Shown: positions 10,831 to 21,399 of the stretch, in pieces
How the letters are laid out: each line of letters begins with the position of its first letter
Position numbering within the stretch: position 1 is the first letter of the stretch
Origin: Tribonema minus
Lineage: Eukaryota; Sar; Xanthophyceae; Tribonematales; Tribonemataceae
NCBI GenBank assembly: GCA_017506865.1
Contig: JAFCMP010000522.1
Location: 558,001-622,000, forward strand
Reading direction: 5' to 3'
DNA: 64,000 bases
Position numbers and translations under genes: made by a program
Notes under the pieces: generated by a model
What the model saw: the letters and a program-made list of their open reading frames with translations, nothing else
Database searches by the model: none
What the model was told of the DNA's origin: nothing

Positions 10831-11971
10831 TTACTTGCCTGTGTGCTGCTGAAGCACACAATACTGCTCTACTTTGTCCAAAAACGCAGAGCGGCTGGCA
10901 ATGCATGCTCTAGGCATGCATTTGAGCAACCATGCCTTTAGCTGTTGTGGCATAGTGCTCTGTGGCGGTCCCTGTGCGGTACACTGTAGTGCGCTCCTTC
11001 TGCAATACAAATTGTACGTCAGTGCTGCAAACAGCGATCTCAAATCACTGAAAACATGAAATGTACCCACAAGCATCTTGACTGCTGCATTGGCGCTTTT
11101 GCTATGGCTGCGGTTTATCTGGCGGTCTGTCATGGCTGATGCTGCTGGTCTCATGTGCCTCAGCCTCTGCAACCCTGCCAGAAAGGTGTTGGGATCACAG
11201 AGGAGGGGTATTTCAGTAGACTGAAGCAATATACAGTGGCGATATGTTCCATGAGAGTTGCACAAAGTAAAAGCTCCTGTGCCCAGCAGTTCTGCTAAGC
11301 TCCTGCCTGACATAAAAGCTAGGGCACATGCAAGGTCGAAAGCCTTGGGATTGGGGGGAATGCACAACCTGCAGCATGGTAGTGGTTACATACTGTACAT
11401 GCGAGGGCTGTGGTGAGGTACGTACCTTTACACTTGAAGGGAGCACTGGCATCGCAGCGGCAGCTGATGCTGATTCTGTAAGCACAGTTGAAGCAGGTAC
11501 CACAGCTGCTGCTTTTGCTGCTGGTCCGGGTGCAGTTGGCTCAGCATCTGACGTAGTTCTCGCGGCAGCAGCAGCAGCAGCGGCGGCCATTGCCTTGTGC
11601 TTAGTTTCTTGGAAGTATCTTGGTGCTTCAAGCTCCAATGCGTGCTTGCGTACTCTTAGAGCTTGTGCTGCCGTGAAAGCTATGCATGCCTGCAGCAGAG
11701 GCAAGTTGATATGTTGAGATACACTTCCTGCATGTGCAACATGCCCGCAAAAGTTGTTCAATCGGCCGGTGGTGAACTTTTCATTTGCACACGCTGGCGA
11801 AGCCCATGTGCACCTATACAGGTCAGGTACCTTGGGCAAAACGCCGGGGCAAAGCTGTGCACCGATGTCCGCTTGCGTAAAACGGCGCTTGTGACTTCTT
11901 GGGTATGATGCCGCACCTCTAAGAGTTAAATCCAGAGCTGGCTGCCTCCTATTGGTCATGATGCTGAACAT
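10831..11971 (-). CDS. Telomere resolvase-type tyrosine recombinase, copy 2
   Basis: The 3' part (11342-10831) carries the family signature in the right order: ALAFMSGRSLAELLG as the first Arg box, IPLLCDPNTFLAGLQRLR, then SANAAVKMLVGTF leading into the second Arg box SDLRSLFAALTYNLY, and a final tyrosine in DKVEQYCVLQ. The spacing between boxes matches telomere resolvases (ResT/TelA/TelK) better than XerC-type enzymes. The 5' part (11971-11430) is in another frame: a basic segment, then an Ala-rich linker. The frame change sits at plausible GT-AG sites, so the gene may be spliced. It converges on the plus-strand recombinase and differs strongly from it. Part of the same fossil element by position. 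Confidence 0.6.
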
Positions 11972-12039
11972 GGCCTTTCAGGAGAACTGGATACACTGGT
12001 GGCAATATATTTGTATAACAGCTATTGCCGATCACCATG

Positions 12040-12435
12040 GCACAAGGTCTGCGCCTGTGCAGTTATAAGCACTGCACTTTACAAGCACAAGTTCATGATT
12101 CAATTCCGACTGCATCGCGGTGTGAAGCTGAAGCGGCGATGTTGGCACACGCCGTTGTGTGCAACGACATGTTATTGAAGCTATTTCACCCAATCGTTTG
12201 GCTGCAGCAAACCTCCACCCTTATCAGGGCTATGGCAATGGCGGATCTTGTTAAGAAGCAAGTCAGTCTTACTACAGTATCTTACTACCAGTTGTTATAC
12301 TTCAATATTTTAACAAGAAGCAAGTCAGTCTTACTACAGTATCTTACTACCAGTTGTTATACTTCAATATTATCAGGAAGTGCCCAGCGCAACCAATGCA
12401 AACAGCTATACGTAATGCGGCACTACTTTAAATGA
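12040..12435 (+). other. Tandem 62-bp duplication in a weak ORF
   Basis: A 62-bp segment (12253-12314) beginning AAGAAGCAAGTCAGTCTTAC is repeated almost perfectly at 12315-12376, so the duplication is recent. A plus-strand frame (12040-12435) runs through it in two different registers, which argues against constrained coding there. No family is recognised. Confidence 0.5.
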
Positions 12436-12631
12436 ACAGTACAAATACTCATTCTGGAATTTTGATACAAATCATCCAGAAAGCATGTTTTCACTAGGCA
12501 GGCTGAAGTTTTATTCAAACAGACGAAGTCATCATTGCAGCCAGCGCCATGACCTATGAGTCCAGGATACTGCTTGTGATGCTCCTCCTACAGCGGCAAG
12601 GTGGTATATGATATGGCATCAAAAGTTAGTC

Positions 12632-13020
12632 TCAGGGAGCTAGTTGACGTGCTGCTTCAAAAGGTTTTTTCATGTCAATGATGTTGGTGAGCAAGCAGGC
12701 GTTAACCACGGCTGCCCCCATCAGCAATGCAAGACATCTGCAGTACTTGCTAAAGCATGCCGCTGCTCTGTTCGCCTCTGCGTACCAGTTGAGGATCTGC
12801 TGCAAACTGTCATCGTCGAGGATCCGCTTGCTGCAGCTGTGCACAGAATTAGACACGCTCTCACTCATGGCGGCCGTTGTGGCAAATACATCCCCCCAGC
12901 CAAACTTGCTCTGGCAAGCTTTTCTGGTGGTGCTGCCTTCTGTAAGTTTCTCTCACCCTTCTCTACCTCGACACGCACTTCCTCAGGTGTAGCCGCTGCC
13001 TCGCAGTGCTGTGTGTGCTA
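12632..13020 (-). other. Minus-strand gene remnant, unknown
   Basis: A minus-strand frame ending at 12632 is coding-like: LDDDSLQQILNWYAEANR, then a hydrophobic stretch CLALLMGAAVVNACLLTNI and a stop. A second coding-like frame (TPEEVRVEVEKGERNLQK) lies just upstream with a different phase. The two may be exons separated by a short intron. The hydrophobic segment could be a membrane span. No family is recognised. Confidence 0.3.
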
Positions 13021-13029
13021 GTCTGGGAT

Positions 13030-14330
13030 GACATGTGAGGGGTCTTCTTCACATCATCGGGATGCTCTCCTCCAAGTGAGAAGTCCCCAGTTCACAGAAC
13101 CTGAACCTCAAACTCGTGAAAAAAGTACCCAAGCGACAACACGCAACAACCCAAAAGCATCTGCGCCCTCACACCAATCTGCACCCTTACGCCAACTCAA
13201 CTCGCAAGCACTCGCAACCGGCACGTGCCCGGACCCCGCGCACCGGCAACCTGCAAGCACCTGCAAGTACACTCAACCTAGCAGGCGCAGCAGCAGCACT
13301 AATAAGCAGAGGCGGCACACTACTGCAATATCCTTCACGCGTGAAAAACTACCAGGCATTGAATAGCCAGTGATAGTGCTGTTTGATGCGTCGCTTCACA
13401 TTATTGAGGCCCAGGATGCAGCTTGAGAGCAGCTGAGATCACTGAGAGCGGCCGGAGGGACCAACAAGGAGAAAAATGTGATTGGCGGGTGTCTCGTGCG
13501 CAACCGAGCGTTAGCTAGCGCGTGCCGGGCACATGCCTCCTACTCACAGGGGTTGGTTTTGAGTTATGTGCGAGTTATGTATGTCTGTGCGCGATGAAGT
13601 TCGAGGACAAACTTTCTTGTGGAACACTAAGAGACCTTCTGACGCCGAGAAGGCATGCGGGTACACAGCACCAACAGCAGGTTGTTGACGAGACAGGCAA
13701 GGTTGTAGTGTTGAGGGAACAGGCCGACGCAACAGCAGCAGTTCCGATTGCGAAAACAACAGCGGCAGTTTCGGCGGCGGGATGTATGTTCAACCAAAGG
13801 TTACATGTGCACGCAAGGCCTGCGCTTGCATCTGAAACCTGCCTTACACGGGCGAGCAGCTGCTCAGAGCAGGTTTTCAGCAATTTCTGCATTAAATGCA
13901 GAGTGCGAAGCCTGCTTGCCTGCCAAAGCCGGTAGGCGGCCCTCAGAAGTACCGAAACATGCACACATGCAACAAGACACACGATTCATGTTTGCAGATG
14001 GGGATACGCGCGATGCACGATATTTTGCATGGATAAACTTCAAAGTTGTGATCAGAACTGTCTGTGCAGTCAAAACTTGTTGAAAACCACATTATATCCA
14101 ATCTCTCGCGCATGGGCTTGCAGCTTAACAAAGAGTTTTTCAATGGATACCTCGAGGTTACTTTTCTGCTACCAGCACGAGGCAACATGCCTGCGCGCCT
14201 TTGAAAACTATCTGCTGGCGCTCAAGTTTCTGACACGCACAGTGTATCTGCTGCAAGTTTCTAGGCAACTGCCGCAACGCCTTTACCCTCTCATCTTGCG
14301 CGCTCATGCGGTCCGTGAGCTCTCACACCT
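13030..14330. other. Stretch without recognisable genes
   Basis: Only short frames in conflicting phases are found, and no domain is recognised. 13100-13370 is A/C-rich and low in complexity. A little coding-like sequence occurs on the minus strand near 13030-13110, perhaps a further piece of the remnant at 12.6-13.0 kb. Confidence 0.3.
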
Positions 14331-14348
14331 CCTCTTGCACGCTGTGCT

Positions 14349-16077
14349 TCAAGGTTTCGACCTCCTCGCACAAGGACTCAAATTTTGTACCCAGCTGCTC
14401 TCTGCACTCACCAAGTCTTGCACCACCGAGTGGCGCCTGCTGACAGCTGCCTCCTTGTCCCGCTGCAGCTCGCTCAAAGAGCACCTCTCTGCCGCTATCG
14501 CCCGCCGCATCTCCGCCACCGACCCCTGCAGCTCCGTATGCTGGCGCTCGAACTGCGTACGGTGCTGCAAGTATGTCGCGTCCACGCTGCGAGCTGCTGC
14601 TCCACCCGCTGCTGCAGTCGCTGTGTCCTGCAGAGCCAAGCCCTGCATGATCGCCTCCAGACACGTGCTGACCGGTGCGACCCCGTCGGCTTGCTGCAGC
14701 TGCTGCAGCGCTTGCCATGCTTGCATCGGCGCACCTGGCGCGATGTGCACCAGATACTCCGCAATAGCGCGCAATACCGTCGGCGTTCGCGGACTGGCAC
14801 GCCGCGCAAGTGCGCGTTGGGAGAGCTGGCTCACGAGCTTATCGTTGAGGATATGCTGATACCCTGGCTGAACATGTTGGAAAGCATGAAGAAATCAGTG
14901 GCTAGCGGCCACAGAGTGCGCAATTTATCGATTGTCGACACCGCATAGTCGTGCGGGCCGACGTTGTGGATCTGCTTTTTATAGACCAAGTGCCGTGGTG
15001 TGGTGCGCATGTCGAAGCAAGGCACGTGCACACTGCTCAGCACCTCGCCGATGTCGTCAAGAAATGAAGTCAACGTATCAAAGGTGGGCGTGTTGTGAGT
15101 CTTGAAGGGGACGAAGTGCGGCGCTCGTGGCCACTGGCGCTCCTCCATGACGATCGCCGCCGCTGCCACGACGGTGGGCAGGGCCACAGCAATGGGGCTT
15201 CGCAGGCGCTGGCACAGGCCCACGTTGTTGAACTCAAGCCAGATGGGACTGAGCAGCGAGTCCCGGTGGTCACAAAGGTCGCTCAGGTTGCACCACCCAT
15301 CCTCGCGAAGTTTGACAGTGCTGGGGACAGCATCGCCTGCGTACAGGACCTGAGGAGGGCACATTCGCAATTGCGGATGAGGGGCTAGATTTGAGGAGCA
15401 CGTGACAGCGGTCGCGCCAGCAACAGGGGCAGTGCCAATTGACTTGAAGAGCACGTGAAAGCTGTTGCGCCAGCAACAGGCGCAGTGCCGAACGATGTGA
15501 AGAGCACGTGAAAGCGGCCGCGCCAGCAACAGGCACAGTGCCGATTTATTTGACGAGCACGTAGAAGCGGTCACGCCAGTAACAGGCGCAGTGCCCAGTT
15601 GCGCTTACCTCTCCTGTCGTGTCGTTACAAAACTCCGCTCTTTGCACATCGCCACCCACAACTCGCCCCAAGAGCGTGGGCGAGATGGTGGTTTTAACGA
15701 CATATCCCTCTCACTGCACGCGCTGGTGCCATTCCACATAGTCGAGCAGGGTGCCGTCTTCCACGGCTTGACGACAGATGGCGTGGGTGTAGAGGGCGGT
15801 GCCACACAGGAGGTCACCGTGGCTGCTCCTGCAGAAACGGCTGGTGCGCTCGCGAAGATGACGATTTTGGGATCGAACTTGCTGTACATGGTGGGATCAA
15901 TATGGTGATGTGCTTGGTACTGAGAGCCCCCTGCACATCCTGTGCGTGCTTCGCAAGGCTGAGCTGGTCCTCAGCTTCACAAAGACACGCCACTGCCACA
16001 TCGCCACCGCTGTTAGCGTGGTGTCGATGCTTTATACCGCCTGCTGCACTAGTTGCTGAGGCTCGGCCGGGTTGCAA
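14349..16077 (-). pseudogene. Multi-piece minus-strand gene with coiled coil, unknown (possibly element-borne)
   Basis: Successive minus-strand pieces read as coding. One near 16077-15900 includes EAEDQLSLAKHAQDVQGAL. Others between 15900 and 15603 include IDPTMYSKFDPKIVIFAS and AVEDGTLLDYVEWHQR. One at 15340-14831 includes VKLREDGWCNLSDLCDHR and FVPFKTHNTPTFDTL. The last, 14834-14349, is a helical, Gln/Glu/Arg-rich coiled coil (AAERCSLSELQRDKEAAV). A good donor near 15603 and acceptor near 15341 bracket a 53-bp tandem repeat, so at least one frame change is an intron; other interruptions (about three) look like decay. No family is recognised. Position next to the integrase and recombinases suggests one element. 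Confidence 0.4.
15388..15602. repeat. 53-bp tandem repeat, four copies
   Basis: The motif GAGCACGTG followed by GCGCCAGCAACAGG and CAGTGCC recurs with exact 53-bp spacing (GAGCA at 15396, 15449, 15502 and 15555). Copies differ by about 10-15 percent. The unit length is not a multiple of three and the array falls in the likely intron of the minus-strand gene, so it is unlikely to be coding. Confidence 0.85.
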
Positions 16078-16449
16078 GTGGCGTCATACTGCAGCCTTTA
16101 CGCCTTGCCTCTAGCTCTACTGTCCATGCTGCCTGTCTGCCTAAGCAGAGCAGAAACGGGCGGGCCCCAACATCTTCAACTTGACAGCAACGGTTCTGCT
16201 CAAGCTCAACATTTGACATAATCGGGGCACCAGGCAAGCAGCACACGCAGCAGCAGCAGCAGCGATTTATTGCTTCAACATTCAGAAGGTACAGCAAACG
16301 TGCAACTGAGGGCCTAGGCAGGGGCTGGGAACAGAGCCTGCACCAGGCTGTGTGCAGCGACTCAGTGGCACTGTGTGCGTGCAGGGAGAGGGAGAGAGGT
16401 GAAGGCAGCAGCCGGCGCCGGAGGTGCATCAGCTGCTGGGGGGATTCTG

Positions 16450-17110
16450 GGACAGCTCCTTACCTAGGGCAGCGGCAGCAGTGGCACTGAGGGCGGGCAA
16501 CGGGCAGCGGTGAGGTTGCTGGTCCATTTTCTGCGCCTCAGCAGCTGAAGATGCACCAGCACAGCGCCTAGGCAGCTGGTGTGAAGCAAGGACGTTGCAG
16601 CACTGTACTCTCTGTACACAGGTATCAAGCTGCTCATGAAGACTCTACAATATCGTACACGAACGGCAGGAGCGACAGCTCTGTGCCTAGCTAGGCGCCT
16701 AGGCAGCAGCAGCAGCAGCTGGCAAGCTGCCTTGACTTCAACTATTGCCTTATGCGTGCCAGCAAAAGGCGCGTGTACGACGCTCTCCTGATTTCTGTTA
16801 TTGATTATATTCAACTTCAAGTCTCAATTATATCGAAGTTCAACTCTGCCATTTTCGAATCTTAATCAAGAGGAGCTGTTCAAGGTGCACCAGCAAAGTG
16901 CACAGTGCCTAGGCAGCTGGTGTGAAGCAAGCACGTTGCAGCACTGCACTCTCTGCACACAGGCCACCAAGGTGCTCATCAAGCTGCTCATGAAGACTCT
17001 ACAACATCATACATGAACGGCAGGCGCGACAGCCCTCCTGTGCCTAGCTAGGCGCCTAGGCAGCAGCAGCAGCTGGCAAGCTGCCTTGACTTCAACTATT
17101 GCCTTATGCG
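16450..17110. repeat. Duplicated 200-bp segment with GCCTAGGC motifs
   Basis: Two copies (about 16550-16760 and 16885-17110) share CTAGGCAGCTGGTGTGAAGC, then TGCTCATGAAGACTCTACAA, then GCTAGGCGCCTAGGCAGCAG and CTTGACTTCAACTATTGCC. Copies are about 90 percent alike. Between and after them stand 131-bp units described separately. No coding is seen. Confidence 0.7.
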
Positions 17111-17630
17111 TGCTGAACTAGTTTCTATAGCGCGAAAGCAAAACGTGCAGCGTACGACGCTCTCCTGATTTCTGTAACTTATATTCATCAAACTTCAAGT
17201 GGATTATATTCAACTTCAACTGTGCTCATCCCCGAATCTTTTGATCTGAAATAGTTTCTATAGCGCGAAAGCAAAATGCGCAGCGTACGACGCTCTCCTG
17301 ATTTCTGTAACTTATATTCATCAAACTTCAAGTGGATTATATTCAACTTCAACAGTGGTGAATGACTGTGGAGGGCGGGTAGCCCCGAGAGCTCTGCAGA
17401 ACAGTTTCGGGCCTGCGCCCTCTCACAGCCGTTGCTTGTGCATCGCATCACTTACTGAGGGACTGTAGAGTAGGGCATGAAGCACCTTTTGAACCTTGCC
17501 TAGGGACTGCGCGGTTTCTGGCCTCACACCATATAGTCAAGCAAGTGTGAAGTGTACGACGCTCTCCCATTTTCTGTAAGGCGTAAATATTCAACTTTGT
17601 TGTATTAAGTTCAACTGTGCCTTCCCTGAA
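16770..17630 (+). repeat. 131-bp repeat family, left group (forward)
   Basis: The unit contains GTTTCTATAGCGCGAAAGC, CGTACGACGCTCTCCTGATT and TTATATTCAACTTCAA. Two full tandem copies stand 133 bp apart (CGTACGACGC at 17151 and 17284), with partial or older copies near 16780 and 17555. The same family occurs in reverse orientation at 20.5, 21.9-22.1 and 24.06-24.3 kb. Confidence 0.75.
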
Positions 17631-18600
17631 TGTGGTCCCAGTAGACTGCTCTGAAATATGAGAATCTCAGAGCCTATGAACCTTGCCTAGGGATAGTGCA
17701 CTTTCAGGCCTTACACAACATGGTCAACCAAGTCAGGACTAGACTAGACTAGGCTCATGTGAAGTATGAGAACCTCAGAGCCCTTGAACCTAGCCTAGAC
17801 AAAGTGCGCCGTAATGCCTTAGACAACATACTCTTACTTCCATGTCTTTACCGGCTGACGTCGCCTCAGAGGGAGGGGTCAATTGATTGTCCATGATAAA
17901 GTGGTGCTGAACACCATCACTACTCAGCACGCATGGAGCAGTGTGGCGCGCTTGCACTTTGCATGCATTTGCTTTTTTCAGAATTGAAGTACATACGCTA
18001 GAGTGAACGGTAGAGACTTCACACGAAATGCCTTGAGACTACCGAGACTAAAATTATACGAACCTCATCTCCAGCCCAACGAAACCCTGCATGAGCCCCA
18101 CGAAACCCTGCATGAGCCCAACGAAACAATGTGTACCGTCCAAAATTATTCACTTGTCTGAGAAGACAGGACATTACTTGCATTATGTTTTGATTGCCGA
18201 CGAGTGCCACTTTCCGGCACCCACGACATCGCCTCCCACCACACCGCTGCGCAACACGTAGCAGCAACACACACACACACCTAAATGCAGAATGTGTTTC
18301 CTTGCTACGCTTTGCGCTTGCGCCATCTTCATTTGAAGGTAATAAGAATAGGCTGAGGTGAGACTGTGCTGGCACACTCATCATGCCTCTGCATGTGCTT
18401 GACGCTGCACACCTGAAATATGAGAACCTTAGAGACTTAGTGACTTAACATGTCTCATGGTTGTGATTCCTTATAAAACAAGAACATTGCTCAGTTTACC
18501 ACCTGGTCAGACAGGCCTTTATCTGATATGAGAATCTCACTGACCTCAAGCGTTTGAAATATGAGAACCTCACACACTTCATACACTACATGCCGTTGCT
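17455..18600. repeat. Degenerate repeats with ATATGAGAACCTC and GAACCTTGCCTAGG
   Basis: GAACCTTGCCTAGGGA and a following ACAACATGGTCAA-like motif recur near 17490, 17685 and 17790, giving an old unit of about 100-190 bp. The motif AATATGAGAACCTCA recurs near 17655, 17760, 18417 and 18556. At 18075-18130 a 24-bp unit (AACGAAACCCTGCATGAGCC) occurs two and a half times. No gene is seen. Confidence 0.55.
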
Positions 18601-18846
18601 GCTCATGATGTCTTATGTGAACATGGAAACATGCGAGGCCAAAGGAGCAGCAGAAGCACCCCCCCTGGGGGGAAGCCCCTGACGTCTGTTGTAAAGGTTC
18701 GTGGTCTCCTTCAACTTGAACCTGACCTGATGATGTGTGGTTTGCAGGGGTGTATTATTAAATAAACTCAAATTAAATTGCCCTGCCGAAACTTATTGTG
18801 CGGCAGTCTCAGTCCCTCACTCACTCCATACTCACGAACCTGGACC

Positions 18847-19302
18847 ATGTCTGATTATGACTCTGACACTAGCACAGTCGTGGACATGGCCACGGTCGAC
18901 ACGGCCACGGTTGACATCATTGCAAGTGCAAAGACAGCACTGTGTGCCGCCCTCGCCTTCTTGCAGTGGACAAAGCAACAGACGTTACGAAGTTGCCACT
19001 GCATCGTCATAGGGTTCCACGGGATGGAGGGACACTTCGATGTGGACGTCAGGCACAATGGAGAGGTCATAGGATGCTGGAGAGATGTGTGTGTGCTTCC
19101 ATGACTCGTCAAGGGGGACGCATCGCCTTATGATGACGACTTCTACCCTGAGATTGTGAAGTGGACGAGCATCAATGACTTCAACACGCGAGGGGTAGAC
19201 AGCCTCTTTGACATGCCTACCGGTGTCACTCTCAACCACATTGCGTTTCAGCCCGCAGCTGTTCCGGTGAACTGGATACCGCGGGTGTATGTCTGGCGGT
19301 GA
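18847..19302 (+). CDS. Small unknown ORF, interrupted once
   Basis: One frame of 152 codons from an ATG to a final TGA has consistent coding character on both sides of a single in-frame TGA near its middle. N-terminal part: MSDYDSDTSTVVDM, then a helical segment, then HGMEGHFDVDVRHNGEVIG. C-terminal part: GDASPYDDDFYPEIVKW, then LNHIAFQPAAVPVNWIPRV. It is acidic and probably soluble. An AT-rich stretch (18748-18776) precedes it. It sits alone between inverted groups of the 131-bp repeat, so it may be cargo of a repeat-bounded element. The TGA may be a decay mutation or a short missed intron; readthrough or selenocysteine is less likely, since I see no SECIS-like structure. Confidence 0.45.
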
Positions 19303-19309
19303 ACCGGGC

Positions 19310-19850
19310 ACCGCGTAAGCACGATAGCAAGTTGGGCTACTCTCGGGTTACTATCGGCTTGCTCTAAGCCTACTCTTGGGGCTACTGTCGGGTTATCTAC
19401 ACAATACACTCGTCTTCCCCTGTGATGCGCTGCCTTTTATGACAACATTGCAAGCATGCACGTCTCGCGGACGGCAGACCAGGACACCAAGACAGCAATG
19501 CTCAAAATCAAGACAGCAAGCTAACTGTGCTGTCCTGGTGCCTTCCAGTTACTCACCCCCTGACTCTTTGCAACATAGCTTTGATGCAAGTAAAAAAAGA
19601 CACCCGCCTTGGTGATCTTCTTGGGCGCTTGCCCCTGATGGTTGGGTGCCGCACTTTTGGAGCCATGCATCAGAGAGAGGCTATGAGTGAGAGTGTGAGT
19701 GGCAGTTGTTGCTGGTTTGCAGTATTACTCTTGATGCGGCCGAACACATCCTTGAAAATGACAAAAGGATTGACCGCTTCGCCACAGCGAGCCCTTGGAT
19801 CCTCAACAGCAGCTCCATTAAGACAGCTTGAGGTAAAGAAACTTGCGGTC
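19310..19850. other. Stretch without recognisable genes
   Basis: Two near-copies of CTACTCTCGGGTTACTATCGG-like sequence lie at 19336-19390. Plus- and minus-strand frames (for example 19927-19670 on the minus strand) are open but carry no recognisable domain. Confidence 0.3.
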
Positions 19851-19854
19851 TGTA

Positions 19855-20470
19855 AGTTGAAAAATGTTCTCAAATGCCTGCAACACGTTGCACTGCATGT
19901 GACACAGGGTGACGCGGCACTCGGCAAGTTGGCATGTGGGCATGGTCACGGAGGCCTAAGGAGACAGCTTCTGGGATGCTGGTGGCAGCGGCGGCAGTGT
20001 TGGCCGGGGCAGCAGCAGCAACAGGAGAGATGAGGTTCGTGGTGTGTACCCTGTGCAAGGTTCACCATCGCTAAATGTCCTGCTCACACTTCAAGCCACT
20101 TGCCTGGTGATGTCTGGGTGCATGTCTGGTCGAATGTGTAGGCAAATGTCTGGTTGAAGGTGTGGGCGAATGTCTGGTTGAAGGCGTGGGCGAATGTCTG
20201 CTCGAACATTGGCCTGGATGTTCAGGATCTGCCAGGCATGCATGTCAGATACTGTGTAAGGCGTGAAAGCTAATGGGCTCTCCGCCTTGGTCAAAGTCTC
20301 TGAGGCTGTCATATTTCACAGTGATCTGGGCGACTGGCATCTTTCACAATCCACCTTGAGAGCCCCAACATGGAGGCGAGGGCAGAATATGTCCATAAAG
20401 GTGTTCAGAGCTGTTCGCGCCCATATTTGTGGGTCAAAAGCACCACCTGCTGTTGCAATTGGTTAGGAGA
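19855..20470. repeat. Composite repeat, copy 1 of 3
   Basis: Contains GCCTGCAACACGTTGCACTG, a 24-bp minisatellite GGGCGAATGTCTGGTTGAAG (20126-20215), a block with GCCTGCAACACG homologues at 23.4 kb, then TCTGAGGCTGTCATATTTCA and CACCACCTGCTGTTGCAA. The same order of blocks returns at 21.40-21.90 and 23.39-24.05 kb, each time followed by reversed 131-bp units. Confidence 0.7.
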
Positions 20471-20474
20471 GCGT

Positions 20475-20690
20475 CCGACGTGCGGGTTCTTGCTTTCGCG
20501 CCTGTAGAGTCTGATCCTGATTTAGTGTTTGAGAAAGGCAGAGTTGAACTTGAGTATAATTGACACTTGAAGTTGAATATGATTGGCAATTACAGAAATC
20601 AGGACAGCGTCGTACACGCGTCTTTTTGCTTTCGCGCTATAGAAACAACTCTTGAATTATGAGTCGAGAATGGCACCAAGTTGAACTTGA
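20475..20690 (-). repeat. 131-bp repeat family, right group 1 (reverse)
   Basis: Carries TTACAGAAATCAGGA, then GCGTCGTACACGCG, GCTTTCGCGCTATAGAAAC and GAATGGCACCAAGTTGAACT, which is the reverse complement of the left group at 16.8-17.6 kb. Confidence 0.75.
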
Positions 20691-20699
20691 ACATGAAAA

Positions 20700-21285
20700 C
20701 AAGAGTGCTCAGCAGATTAATGGCCATGTACAGTCGGCGCACCGTGAACATATACAGTGAGCGATGCAGGCCCACGACCGCAGCATTTGTAAAGATGTCC
20801 AAGAATCGTCTTGTGATTGGTCATGCATGGTGTTCGTGTACAAGCACACACCTTGTGTGCTTCATCCAATTATCCATTTGTGCGGGTGCTGCCGCCAGCA
20901 CTCGCAACATGCAGGTGTAAGGGTCCGTGCATGCCGCCACATCACATCTACCAAGCCAATATGCCCATGTTCAATTGCGTGTCTCAGCATGCTCACTGCA
21001 AAGTGCGTGAAATCTTGGCAGTGCGTTGCTGCACCTACAAGGCCAGCGTTTGCCAACATGCACTGCAAGACCCGTGTGCTTCCGTGCGCTCCAATCAGGG
21101 AGATGTCTGACTCAGCTCAGCTCCATTCCGTAGTGGCCATGGCAGCACTGTCGTCCGCTGCAATTGCGCCTGCCATGTTCCATGTCTCACGCAGGGCTGA
21201 GTCAGCCCGGCCCCCACAAAGCTCTTGCCTACAAAACTGTAGTTGAGAGCGCCGTCCAAGACGTATTGCTCAATGCAATGCATCC
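20700..21285 (-). other. Possible ankyrin-like coding remnant
   Basis: The minus strand between about 21285 and 20700 holds coding-like frames. One segment (21068-20862) reads like two diverged ankyrin-type helices pairs: VLQCMLANAGLVGAATH, later SMLRHAIEHGHIGLVDVMW. Flanking frames (LDGALNYSFVGKSFVGAG, and DIFTNAAVVGLHRSL) could be neighbouring repeats, in other phases. Ankyrin proteins of this style are common in algae. The plus-strand frame over the same bases is Cys-rich and looks like a shadow. Weak call. Confidence 0.25.
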
Positions 21286-21399
21286 TCGCCCGACATCAAC
21301 ATTTCAGAATGCGGCACTCAGCGTGCTACGAGGGTACGGAGATCATATAGTAAGTGTGCGACTTTTTGAATGGAGTGCACATGACACATTCACCATGTA

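Noticed and set aside
14029-14948. Plus-strand ORFs of 187-276 codons
   Set aside because: They are antisense to a better coding frame with coiled-coil character; the plus-strand translations are Cys/Leu/Arg-rich without a domain.
18847-19302. Selenocysteine reading of the internal TGA
   Set aside because: No SECIS-like element was seen downstream and no selenoprotein family motif surrounds the codon.
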